Assembly (NCBI RefSeq): GCF_001612765.1
Contig: NZ_BDBB01000022.1
Location: 1 to 64,000 of the forward strand
Reading direction: 5' to 3'
Origin: Nocardia arthritidis NBRC 100137
Lineage (GTDB): Bacteria > Actinomycetota > Actinomycetes > Mycobacteriales > Mycobacteriaceae
Length of the DNA stretch: 64,000 nucleotides
A program made the translations under genes and the position numbers. The notes beneath the pieces were generated by a model. The model had not been told where the DNA came from and did not search any database. It was given only the letters and a program-made list of their open reading frames with translations. Shown here one piece after another: positions 34,405 to 42,474 of this stretch. Position 1 is the stretch's first letter. Each line of letters begins with the position of its first letter.

Positions 34405-35949
34405 ATGAGTAATCCCGTACCGGGCGAACGACTCGCAGTCCGCCCTCCTACGGGTGGCGACGATCCGAACAAGATCGCCATGCTCGGCCTCACATTCGAT
34501 GATGTGCTGTTGCTGCCTGCCGCCTCGGATCTCATCCCCAGTTCCGTGGAGACCTCCAGCCGGCTCACCAGGGAGATCCGTCTGCGCACCCCGCTGGTCA
34601 GTTCGGCCATGGACACGGTGACCGAGGCGCGGATGGCGATCGCCATGGCGCGCGCGGGCGGCATGGGCGTGTTGCACCGCAACCTCTCGGCGGCCGACCA
34701 GGCCGCCCAGGTGGAGACGGTCAAGCGGTCCGAGGCCGGCATGGTCACCGACCCGGTGACCTGCCGCCCGAACGACACCCTCGCCGAGGTCGACGCCATG
34801 TGCGCCAGGTTCCGCATCTCCGGGCTTCCGGTGGTGGACGAGACCGGTGCGCTTGTGGGCATCATCACCAACCGCGACATGCGGTTCGAGGTGGACCAGA
34901 ACCGCCGCGTCGCCGACGTGATGACCAAGGCTCCGCTGATCACCGCGCAGGAGGGCGTGACCGCCGAGGCCGCGCTGGGGCTGCTGCGCAGGCACAAGGT
35001 GGAGAAGCTGCCGATCGTCGACGGCAACGGGCGGCTGCGCGGCCTGATCACCGTCAAGGACTTCGTCAAGACCGATCAGTACCCCGACGCGACCAAGGAC
35101 CGCGACGGCCGCCTGCTGGTCGGCGCCGCGGTCGGTGTCGGCGAGGACGCGTGGTCGCGTGCCATGACGCTGGCCGACGCGGGCGTCGACGTGCTGGTGG
35201 TGGACACCGCGCACGGTCATCAGGCGCAGGTGCTGCAGATGGTGACCAAGGTGAAGACCGAGGTCGGCGACCGGATCCAGGTGGTCGGCGGCAATGTGGC
35301 GACACGTGCGGGCGCGTCGGCCCTGGTCGAAGCGGGCGCGGACGCGGTCAAGGTAGGTGTCGGCCCCGGCTCGATCTGCACCACGCGCGTCGTCGCGGGC
35401 GTCGGCGCGCCGCAGATCACCGCGATCCTGGAGGCGGTCGCCGCGTGCAAGCCCGCGGGCGTCCCGGTGATCGCCGACGGCGGCATCCAGTTCTCCGGCG
35501 ACATCGCCAAAGCCATCGCCGCCGGCGCGTCCACCGTGATGCTCGGCTCGCTGCTCGCTGGCACCGCCGAGTCGCCGGGCGAGCTGATCCTTGTCGGCGG
35601 CAAGCAGTTCAAGAGCTACCGCGGCATGGGCTCGCTGGGCGCCATGCAGGGGCGCGGCCAGGCCAAGTCGTTCTCCAAGGACCGCTACTTCCAGGACGAC
35701 GTGCTGGCCGAGGACAAGCTGGTCCCCGAGGGCATCGAAGGCAGGGTGCCGTTCCGCGGCCCGGTCAACCAGGTGATCCACCAGCTGGTCGGCGGCCTGC
35801 GCGCCGCCATGGGCTACACCGGCTCCCAGTCGATCGCGCATCTGCAGGAGGCCCAGTTCGTGCAGATCACCGCGGCGGGCCTCAAGGAGAGCCATCCGCA
35901 CGACATCACCATGACCGTCGAGGCCCCTAACTACACGGGACGCGGCTAG
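34405..35949 (+). CDS. guaB2: Inosine-5'-monophosphate dehydrogenase
   Basis: This enzyme oxidises IMP to XMP, the committed step to GMP. The 514-residue protein has the TIM barrel with two inserted CBS domains (about 115-240), the IMP loop GPGSICTTR with the catalytic cysteine, and the flap region FRGMGSLGAMQGR. The ATG at 34405 follows AGGAGGGGT; the frame upstream is not conserved. guaB3 and guaA follow on the same strand. Confidence 0.97.
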   Translation: MSNPVPGERLAVRPPTGGDDPNKIAMLGLTFDDVLLLPAASDLIPSSVETSSRLTREIRLRTPLVSSAMDTVTEARMAIAMARAGGMGVLHRNLSAADQAAQVETVKRSEAGMVTDPVTCRPNDTLAEVDAMCARFRISGLPVVDETGALVGIITNRDMRFEVDQNRRVADVMTKAPLITAQEGVTAEAALGLLRRHKVEKLPIVDGNGRLRGLITVKDFVKTDQYPDATKDRDGRLLVGAAVGVGEDAWSRAMTLADAGVDVLVVDTAHGHQAQVLQMVTKVKTEVGDRIQVVGGNVATRAGASALVEAGADAVKVGVGPGSICTTRVVAGVGAPQITAILEAVAACKPAGVPVIADGGIQFSGDIAKAIAAGASTVMLGSLLAGTAESPGELILVGGKQFKSYRGMGSLGAMQGRGQAKSFSKDRYFQDDVLAEDKLVPEGIEGRVPFRGPVNQVIHQLVGGLRAAMGYTGSQSIAHLQEAQFVQITAAGLKESHPHDITMTVEAPNYTGRG

Positions 35950-36117
35950 CCCACTAGGTTCATGTACAGGACCAACCGGTCCGTGCATGATAAGAGCTGG
36001 CTGACCGGCTGTGGCGGTGAGCAGGCTGGACGGTAGCCGGCGGCGCGTTTCGTGCTGCCCGCCTGCCCCGTAAATGACCACTGGAGGCGCGAGTCTTACG
36101 AGCGCCGTTCGCGGCTC

Positions 36118-36184
36118 GGCTCGTGTCCGAGTGGGCGAAGCGCATGCGACGAAGTCGCGAGTCTCGCCCGCTCGGACACGAGCC
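36118..36184. repeat. Long inverted repeat between guaB2 and guaB3
   Basis: Arms 36118-36138 and 36164-36184 pair at 20 of 21 positions. The 25-nt loop carries its own small stem (GCGAC-GAA-GTCGC). It is a REP-like palindrome or a leader structure of guaB3. Confidence 0.85.
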
Positions 36185-36203
36185 ATGAGGGGGCCGCGAA
36201 TAC

Positions 36204-36222
36204 GCAGCGCCGCAGGCGCTGC
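36204..36222 (+). other. Hairpin just upstream of guaB3
   Basis: GCAGCGCC and GGCGCTGC form a perfect 8-bp stem around GCA, 10 nt before the guaB3 Shine-Dalgarno. A similar stem follows guaB3. It may be an attenuator or a repeat family member. Confidence 0.6.
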
Positions 36223-36244
36223 ACATTAGACAAGGAGATTTCGC

Positions 36245-37408
36245 GTGCGCGACATGGTGGAGATCGGCATGGGCCGGACCGCCCGGCGTACCTATGAGCT
36301 GGACGACGTCGACATCGTCCCCTCGCGCCGGACCCGCTCGTCGAAGCAGGTTTCGCTGTCCTGGCAGCTGGATGCCTACCGTTTCGAGATCCCGTTTCTC
36401 GCGCATCCCACCGACGCGCTGGTATCGCCGGAGTTCGCCATCGAGCTCGGCCGCCTCGGCGGGCTCGGCGTGATCAACGGCGAGGGTCTGTGGGCGCGGC
36501 ACGCCGATGTCGGTGCCAAGATCGACCAGCTGCTCGAGCTGGTCGGCAAGGGCGGCTACGAGCGCGCCGTGGCGCTGCTGCAGGAACTGCACGCCGCGCC
36601 GATGCAGCCGGACCTGCTCGCCGCCGCGGTCGCGCAGGTCCGCGCCGCCGGTGTCACCGTGGCGGTGCGGGTGAGCCCGCAGAACGCCCGCACGCTCACC
36701 CCGGCGCTGCTGCAGGCGGGCATCGACCTGCTTGTGGTGCACGGCACGATCATCTCCGCCGAGCATGTCGGCGACGGTGAGCCACTGAACCTGAAGACCT
36801 TCATCGCCGAGCTGGATGTGCCCGTGGTCGCGGGCGGCGTGAGCGATCACCGCACCGCGCTGCACCTGATGCGCACCGGGGCGGCGGGTGTCATCGTCGG
36901 CTACGGCTCCTACGCCGGCGCGACGACCACCGGTGAGGTGCTGGGCATCGGTGTGCCGATGGCCACCGCGATCGCGGATGCCGCGGCCGCGCGCCGCGAC
37001 TACCTGGACGAGACCGGCGGCCGCTACGTGCACGTCATCGCGGACGGTGACGTCGCCACCTCGGGGCAGCTGGCCAAGGCGATCGCGTGCGGCGCGGACG
37101 CCGCCATGCTCGGAGTTCCGCTCGCCGTCGCCGCGGAGGCGCCGGGCCGCGGCTGGTACTGGCCGTCGGCGGCCGCGCACCCGTCGGTGCCGCGCGGGTC
37201 GATGCTGCATGTCGACGATCCCTGGGATCTCGGTGGCGAGCCGGTCGGCGACACGGTGCGTCCGAGCCTGGAGCGGGTGCTGTTCGGGCCGTCCGACGAT
37301 CCGTTCGGATCGCTGAACCTCGTTGGTGGACTGCGTCGTTCGATGGCGAAGGCCGGTTACTCGGATCTGAAGGAATTCCAGAAGGTCGGCCTCAGCGTGC
37401 GCGCCTGA
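36245..37408 (+). CDS. guaB3: GuaB3 family IMP dehydrogenase-related protein
   Basis: The 387-residue protein is the short IMPDH paralogue without CBS domains: RTARRTYELDDVDIVPSRRTR at the start, VVAGGVSDHRTALHLMRTGAAGVIVGYG in the barrel and VGGLRRSMAKAGYSDLKEFQKV at the end. The GSICTTR catalytic-cysteine loop of true IMPDH is absent, so dehydrogenase activity is doubtful. It starts with GTG after AAGGAG. Mycobacteria keep the same guaB2-guaB3 pair; its role is not settled. Confidence 0.93.
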   Translation: MRDMVEIGMGRTARRTYELDDVDIVPSRRTRSSKQVSLSWQLDAYRFEIPFLAHPTDALVSPEFAIELGRLGGLGVINGEGLWARHADVGAKIDQLLELVGKGGYERAVALLQELHAAPMQPDLLAAAVAQVRAAGVTVAVRVSPQNARTLTPALLQAGIDLLVVHGTIISAEHVGDGEPLNLKTFIAELDVPVVAGGVSDHRTALHLMRTGAAGVIVGYGSYAGATTTGEVLGIGVPMATAIADAAAARRDYLDETGGRYVHVIADGDVATSGQLAKAIACGADAAMLGVPLAVAAEAPGRGWYWPSAAAHPSVPRGSMLHVDDPWDLGGEPVGDTVRPSLERVLFGPSDDPFGSLNLVGGLRRSMAKAGYSDLKEFQKVGLSVRA

Positions 37409-37419
37409 GGTGTGTTCGA

Positions 37420-37444
37420 TTTGCAGCGCCCGCGGCGCTGCAAA
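37420..37444 (+). terminator. Terminator hairpin after guaB3
   Basis: TTTGCAGCGCC and GGCGCTGCAAA form a perfect 11-bp stem with a CGC loop, 11 nt after the guaB3 stop. Confidence 0.8.
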
Positions 37445-37537
37445 CGGCGCTCGTAAAGATTCGCTTCTCGCGCATGCTTCGTTCGTGATGGCGCCACAAC
37501 GGTTCCCGTTGCTCGATTGACGCTCGCCTGGGTGGAT

Positions 37538-38338
37538 TCACCGCACGCGGGTCGGTTTCGTTCTGGCGCGCAGGAATTGGCGGATCGCGTGGTTCACCGG
37601 TTCGGGGTGGGTCATCGTCACCGCCAGTCGGGCGTCCGCGATCTCGATGAACGTGGCGCCGGACAGGCCGTGAGCCAGTTCCTGGGCGCGTTCGCGGCCC
37701 ATGCCGCTGTGGGTGGGGTGGATCACCAGAGCGGGACAAGCGATTTCGCGCAGGCGATCCAGCACCGAATCCCGGCTGAGCAGGCAGCCTGCCGCGACTT
37801 CGATGCCGCGACGGTCGCGCACCAACCATCGCTGGGTCCAGATCTGGCGGTACCACTCGTCGTCGCCGATCAGCCAGGAAGCCAGCTGGTGCACGGCCCG
37901 TTCGCGGGAGCCGTCGTCGTACCACTCTTCGAGGAATTTCCGGGTTGCGGTGGACTGCTGCGGGGTCGGACCGTGCGCTTCGGTGCTGATCAGGATCAGA
38001 GCGGAGACGCGTTCCGGCGCGATCAAGGCGGTGCGCAGCGCGGTGAAGCCGCCCTGGGCGGTGCCGCCGATGACGGCCTGTTCGGCGCCGAGATGATCGA
38101 GGATGGTCAGCGCGTCGCGGGCCGCGGTCCAGTAGGTGAAGGGTAGGCCCTCGTCCCTGGTGCGGCCGTGGCCGCGGGCATCCCAGGAGACGATCCGGAA
38201 CTCCGGTGCGAGCGCGGCCATTTGGGCGGCGAACATGGTGCGGTCCATGAAGAACTCGTGCGCCAGCAGTACCACCGGGCCGTCCCCGCCGCTGTCCTCG
38301 TAATGGATGTCGGCATCGATCGCGCGGGCGAAGGGCAC
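37538..38338 (-). CDS. Degenerate alpha/beta-hydrolase-fold protein
   Basis: The 266-residue protein has the fold landmarks (VVLLAHEFFMDRTMFAAQM, FRIVSWDARGHGRT, AVIGGTAQGGFTALR). The elbow GTAQGG has alanine (GCC) where active relatives have serine. The usual acid loop (GTADPLVP type) reads PTHSGMGR, and the usual G-H before the last helix reads DAR, so all three triad residues appear lost. The frame is intact, so it may be a pseudoenzyme. The GTG start lies 7 nt after TATCCT, suggesting a leaderless mRNA. It is divergent from guaA. Confidence 0.82.
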   Translation of the reverse strand: MPFARAIDADIHYEDSGGDGPVVLLAHEFFMDRTMFAAQMAALAPEFRIVSWDARGHGRTRDEGLPFTYWTAARDALTILDHLGAEQAVIGGTAQGGFTALRTALIAPERVSALILISTEAHGPTPQQSTATRKFLEEWYDDGSRERAVHQLASWLIGDDEWYRQIWTQRWLVRDRRGIEVAAGCLLSRDSVLDRLREIACPALVIHPTHSGMGRERAQELAHGLSGATFIEIADARLAVTMTHPEPVNHAIRQFLRARTKPTRVR

Positions 38339-38457
38339 GAGCAGAAGGATAACCAGCCGGCCCGGCAACGGGTGACGATTCGGGCGGTCGGCTCGCCTCC
38401 CGCGCGAGGGCGCTGTGCCGATGATTCGCTCGTTTCGCCGCTCACTAAACTGGGTGG

Positions 38458-40032
38458 GTGGCACAAACCCAGAGACCGGTCCTCGTCGTCGACTTCGGAG
38501 CACAGTACGCCCAGCTGATCGCGCGGCGGGTTCGCGAGTCGAGCGTGTTCTCGGAGGTGGTTCCGCACACCGCGACGGTGGAGGAGATCGCCGACAAGCA
38601 GCCGCTCGCGGTGATCCTGTCCGGCGGCCCGGCCAGCGTGTACGCCGAGGGCGCGCCGCAGCTGGACCCGCGGTTGTTCGAGCTGGGACTGCCGGTCTTC
38701 GGCATCTGCTACGGCTTCCAGGCGATGGCCCAAGCACTCGGTGGCACGGTCGCGCACACCGGCACCCGCGAATACGGGCGCACCGAACTGAACATCGATG
38801 GCGGTTTGCTGCACGGCGGCCTGCCCACCATTCAGCCGGTGTGGATGAGCCACGGTGACGCGGTCACCGACGCGCCGGAGGGCTTCGAGGTCACCGGCAC
38901 CACCGCGGGCGCTCCGGTCGCCGCGTTCGAGGACCGCGCGCGCCGCCTGGCCGGTGTGCAGTACCACCCGGAGGTGCTGCATTCTCCGCACGGCCAGCAG
39001 GTGCTGAGCCGGTTCCTGCACGAGCTCGCCGGCATCCCCTCCACCTGGACTCCGGCGAACATCGCCGACTCGCTGGTCGCCTCGGTGCGCGAGCAGATCG
39101 GTGACGGGCACGCGATCTGCGGGCTGTCCGGCGGGGTGGACAGCGCCGTCGCCGCCGCCCTGGTGCAGCGTGCCATCGGCGACCGGCTGACCTGCGTGTT
39201 CGTCGACCACGGTCTGTTGCGGGCGGGGGAGCGCGAGCAGGTGCAGCAGGATTTCGTCGCCGCGACCGGCGCCAAGCTGGTGACCGTCGACGCGGTGGAC
39301 AAATTCCTCGGCGAGTTGAAGGGCGTGACCGATCCCGAGGAGAAGCGCAAGACCATCGGCCGGGAGTTCATCCGCTCCTTCGAGGACGCGGTGGGCGAGG
39401 TGGTGCTCGAGCACGGCGAGGCCGACGGCGCGACGCCGAAGGTCGAGTTCCTGGTGCAGGGCACGCTCTATCCGGACGTCGTCGAGTCCGGCGGCGGCAC
39501 CGGCACCGCCAACATCAAAAGCCATCACAATGTCGGCGGCCTGCCCGACGACCTGGAGTTCGAACTCGTCGAACCGCTGCGGCTGCTGTTCAAGGACGAG
39601 GTGCGCGCGGTCGGCCGCGAACTCGGTCTGCCCGAGGAAATCGTTGCCCGCCAACCCTTCCCCGGGCCCGGTCTGGCCATCCGGATCGTCGGTGAGGTCA
39701 CCGCGGACCGGCTGGAGACGCTGCGCCAGGCCGATGCCATCGCCCGCGAGGAATTGACCGCGGCCGGTCTGGACGGACAGATCTGGCAGTGCCCGGTCGT
39801 GCTGCTCGCGGAGGTTCGCAGCGTCGGTGTCCAGGGTGACGGCCGCACCTACGGTCACCCGATCGTGCTGCGCCCGGTCTCCAGTGAGGACGCCATGACC
39901 GCCGACTGGACCCGGCTGCCCTACGAGGTGCTCGAACGCATCTCCACCCGGATCACCAACGAGGTGCCGGAGGTCAATCGCGTGGTCCTGGACGTGACCA
40001 GCAAGCCGCCGGGCACCATCGAGTGGGAGTGA
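38458..40032 (+). CDS. guaA: GMP synthase (glutamine-hydrolysing)
   Basis: GuaA converts XMP to GMP with glutamine and ATP. The 524-residue protein has the class I amidotransferase (about 1-200: VVDFGAQYAQLIARRVRE, the nucleophile in GICYGFQ, and QYHPEV), the PP-loop ATP pyrophosphatase (SGGVDS) and the C-terminal dimerisation domain ending KPPGTIEWE. The GTG at 38458 is preceded by TAAACT exactly 6 nt upstream and has no Shine-Dalgarno, so the transcript is probably leaderless. Confidence 0.97.
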   Translation: MAQTQRPVLVVDFGAQYAQLIARRVRESSVFSEVVPHTATVEEIADKQPLAVILSGGPASVYAEGAPQLDPRLFELGLPVFGICYGFQAMAQALGGTVAHTGTREYGRTELNIDGGLLHGGLPTIQPVWMSHGDAVTDAPEGFEVTGTTAGAPVAAFEDRARRLAGVQYHPEVLHSPHGQQVLSRFLHELAGIPSTWTPANIADSLVASVREQIGDGHAICGLSGGVDSAVAAALVQRAIGDRLTCVFVDHGLLRAGEREQVQQDFVAATGAKLVTVDAVDKFLGELKGVTDPEEKRKTIGREFIRSFEDAVGEVVLEHGEADGATPKVEFLVQGTLYPDVVESGGGTGTANIKSHHNVGGLPDDLEFELVEPLRLLFKDEVRAVGRELGLPEEIVARQPFPGPGLAIRIVGEVTADRLETLRQADAIAREELTAAGLDGQIWQCPVVLLAEVRSVGVQGDGRTYGHPIVLRPVSSEDAMTADWTRLPYEVLERISTRITNEVPEVNRVVLDVTSKPPGTIEWE

Positions 40033-40089
40033 TCTCCCGGCCGCCCACCCGGCGATAGCGGCTCGTCGTCACCTGGGCCGCGGACGAGG

Positions 40090-40224
40090 TCAGCGGGGGC
40101 GGTGGAAGGCGCTGTGCAGAATCAGGTGCCCCAGCAGCGCACCGTTGGCGCTGCCGGGGCGGGGATCCGGCGGTGTGGTTCGCGCGGTGGGACGCGCCGG
40201 ATCGGTGGGTTCGTCGGGGTTCAT
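40090..40224 (-). CDS. Small ORF (44 aa) with strong ribosome-binding site
   Basis: An ATG at 40224 lies 6 nt after AGGAG and opens a 44-codon frame. The product is Pro/Thr/Arg-rich at first (MNPDEPTDPARPTARTTPP) and ends in a short amphipathic piece (GALLGHLILHSAFHRPR). Nothing is recognised. It lies downstream of the Esr-type operon terminator and converges on guaA. Confidence 0.4.
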   Translation of the reverse strand: MNPDEPTDPARPTARTTPPDPRPGSANGALLGHLILHSAFHRPR

Positions 40225-40294
40225 TCGATTCTCCTGTCGTACGACGATCAGGGGGAGTGCGGTCCGGCCCGAGTGATCGCTGGGGATGAACGTG

Positions 40295-40324
40295 GCACGG
40301 CCCGTCCGGATGGACGGGCCGTGC
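40295..40324. terminator. Terminator of the esrI-like operon
   Basis: Arms 40295-40307 and 40312-40324 form a perfect 13-bp stem with a 4-nt loop, 2 nt beyond the stop of the minus-strand small membrane protein. Confidence 0.85.
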
Positions 40325-40326
40325 GG

Positions 40327-40539
40327 TCATTTGCGGGGAGAGATCACCAGCAGGATGCCGATGACGATCGCGGCGATCACGACGATCCAACCGATCGGGA
40401 TCATGCTGGCTGCGGGCCAGGACGCCGGACCGACGAAAGCCCACACGCTGATCGCGATGGACAGCAAACCCGCGATGAGCAGCGAGGCGGCGGGGCCGCG
40501 GCGGGAATCGGTCGTCTCTTCGCGCTCGGTCTCAGCCAC
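40327..40539 (-). CDS. Small two-helix membrane protein
   Basis: The 70-residue protein has a charged start (MAETEREETTDSRR) and two membrane helices (SLLIAGLLSIAISVWAFV and GWIVVIAAIVIGILLVI). Its GTG start overlaps the end of the PspC/LiaF-like gene by 8 nt, so the two are coupled and it is probably part of the same envelope-stress unit. Function is unknown. Confidence 0.8.
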   Translation of the reverse strand: MAETEREETTDSRRGPAASLLIAGLLSIAISVWAFVGPASWPAASMIPIGWIVVIAAIVIGILLVISPRK

Positions 40540-42265
40540 GTTGCACCTCCAGGTTTCCGGCGCGGACGTCGACGTTCAGCTCGAGCACCGGCGCGCCGGG
40601 AGTATTCGGACCGCTGATGCCGTCGGTGCAGAGGGCCTCGGCCATGGTCGCCGTGCAGCGGGTGCGGACGGTCATGTCCGCCGGAAGCAGGACGCGGGCT
40701 TCGCCCATCCGGACATCGACGTCCACGGTGCGGTTCTCGGTCAGTTTCACCGACCGCAGATCCAGCGTGCCCGAGCCCATGGTCACCTGGTAGTTCGACG
40801 CCAGTTCGGCGACGGAAGCGGGCGCCCAGGTGTGGTTGCCCATCGCGGCCTGATCGAACTCGACCGGACCGACGGCGGAGGCGAGCAGTACGAATCCCGC
40901 GAGCGGCGCGGTGAGCACGAGCAACCCGTAGCCGCGCCGCAGGAACGCGCCGAGTACCAGGCCCAGACCGATCACGGCCAGCGCCGCGGCGGCGATCCGG
41001 CCGGGCGTCATCCACTCCGCGCCCGAGGCTGCCGCCGCACCCGCACCCGCCGCCGCCAGGATGGCCAGGCCGAGCACCACCGGCGTCAGGCGCGAGCGCG
41101 GACGCTTCTGCGGCGGAGCGACGACGGTGCGGGCGGGTGCGGGGTCGGGAAGGTCCCAGGCGAGCGGGGCGACGCCGAGCGGGTCCCAGGACGGTGGGGT
41201 CGGGCCGCCGATGATCGCGGGGTGAGCGGCGGCGGGGCGGCGTGGGCTCGGAGTGTGGCCGGGCGCTCGGGTGCCGGTATCGCCTGGGGAGACCGGGCTC
41301 TCGGGCCGAGACGCTCGCTCGGTGGATATGGCGCCATCCGAGGCGCTCAGCGCGTGGTGCTCGACGCTGCCGGAAGACTCCGGTCCTGTTTCGCCGGCAT
41401 GGCCGATGGCAGCCGGAGCCGATCCGGCTCGGTCACCGATCGAGGCGTCCGGACCGTCCGGGCCGATGGCGGCCGCGCCCGATTCGGTTCGCTCGCCGGT
41501 AGACGACCCCGGTTCGGCCTCGGTGGCCCCGCCGGTGGTCGGCGCCGCCGACTTGTCCAGCACCACGGTCGCGGGGTCGGCGGCTTGCTCCTCGGCGGCG
41601 GGCTTGTGCAGCGGGACCGTTGCCGCATCGCCGTTCGCGGCGTGCACGGGCGTCTCGGGGACATACGTCTCCGGCAGCTTGGTATACGGCGTGTACACGG
41701 AGGTCGGCGGCACGTACAGGTCACCGACGGTCCGGGTCGCGCCCTGCGGGAAGACTGCACCGGGGTAGCCGGTGGCGGTGATCCCGCCGTCCGGGGCGAA
41801 TCCGCCGAACGCCTCGGTGGTTCCGGGTGGCGGGTTGGGTGTGCGCAGATGCAGCATCCACCAGCCCGCCAGCATCAGCGCGAGGCTGATCAGGCCGGAT
41901 CCGCCGAGACCGACACCGACCGGGCCCATCGTGCTGACCGCGATGGCCAGCGCCACGATCAGCACGATGGTCTTGGTCTGCGACTGCGAGCTGTGGCCCT
42001 TGCCGACCAGCGATTCGGCCGCGGACGCCTGATCGCCCGCCGCGCTCAGCAGCAGCCAGGCCAGCAGATAGAGCACGAGGCCCGCGCCGCCGAAGATCGT
42101 CGAGACGACGAACGCGACGCGAACCAGCACCGGATCGATCTCGTAGCGCCGCGCGAACCCCGCCGCGACGCCCGCGATAGGCCCCTGGCGCGGCAATCGG
42201 ATCGGCCGGGTCTGCCATATCTGCTGGACCTGGTCGCCGAAGCTCGTTTTCGTCATGTCTCCCAT
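40532..42265 (-). CDS. esrI: PspC/LiaF-like membrane protein (EsrI-like)
   Basis: The 577-residue protein begins with a PspC domain (IAGVAAGFARRYEIDPVLVRVAFVV and a following helix), has further membrane helices near residues 85-125, a 250-residue Pro/Thr-rich cytoplasmic-type linker, more helices (about 390-460) and a C-terminal beta domain like the LiaF tail (MGSGTLDLRSVKLTENRTVDV). It is divergent from a PspC-kinase/regulator pair next to guaA. This matches EsrI of the C. glutamicum EsrISR system, a LiaFSR-like cell-envelope stress module also near guaA. ATGs at 42265 and 42256 are both possible starts. Confidence 0.8.
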   Translation of the reverse strand: MGDMTKTSFGDQVQQIWQTRPIRLPRQGPIAGVAAGFARRYEIDPVLVRVAFVVSTIFGGAGLVLYLLAWLLLSAAGDQASAAESLVGKGHSSQSQTKTIVLIVALAIAVSTMGPVGVGLGGSGLISLALMLAGWWMLHLRTPNPPPGTTEAFGGFAPDGGITATGYPGAVFPQGATRTVGDLYVPPTSVYTPYTKLPETYVPETPVHAANGDAATVPLHKPAAEEQAADPATVVLDKSAAPTTGGATEAEPGSSTGERTESGAAAIGPDGPDASIGDRAGSAPAAIGHAGETGPESSGSVEHHALSASDGAISTERASRPESPVSPGDTGTRAPGHTPSPRRPAAAHPAIIGGPTPPSWDPLGVAPLAWDLPDPAPARTVVAPPQKRPRSRLTPVVLGLAILAAAGAGAAAASGAEWMTPGRIAAAALAVIGLGLVLGAFLRRGYGLLVLTAPLAGFVLLASAVGPVEFDQAAMGNHTWAPASVAELASNYQVTMGSGTLDLRSVKLTENRTVDVDVRMGEARVLLPADMTVRTRCTATMAEALCTDGISGPNTPGAPVLELNVDVRAGNLEVQRG

Positions 42266-42474
42266 GGTGTGCCGCCCCGCGGAATCGGCGCATCGGGGGG
42301 AACCCTGAAAAACGGCCTGAACACTTTGGACCGATCCACTGATGTAGCAATTGTTCAGCTATGCAGAGTTTCGCTGATCCGGCCGCTTCTGCCCTGGTCG
42401 GCGCGGGTGTCGCTGCCCGAGATCAGGGTGAATCCGGATGGCTGGCAGCTGCGTTGTCGGGCAGTATCGAAGAC

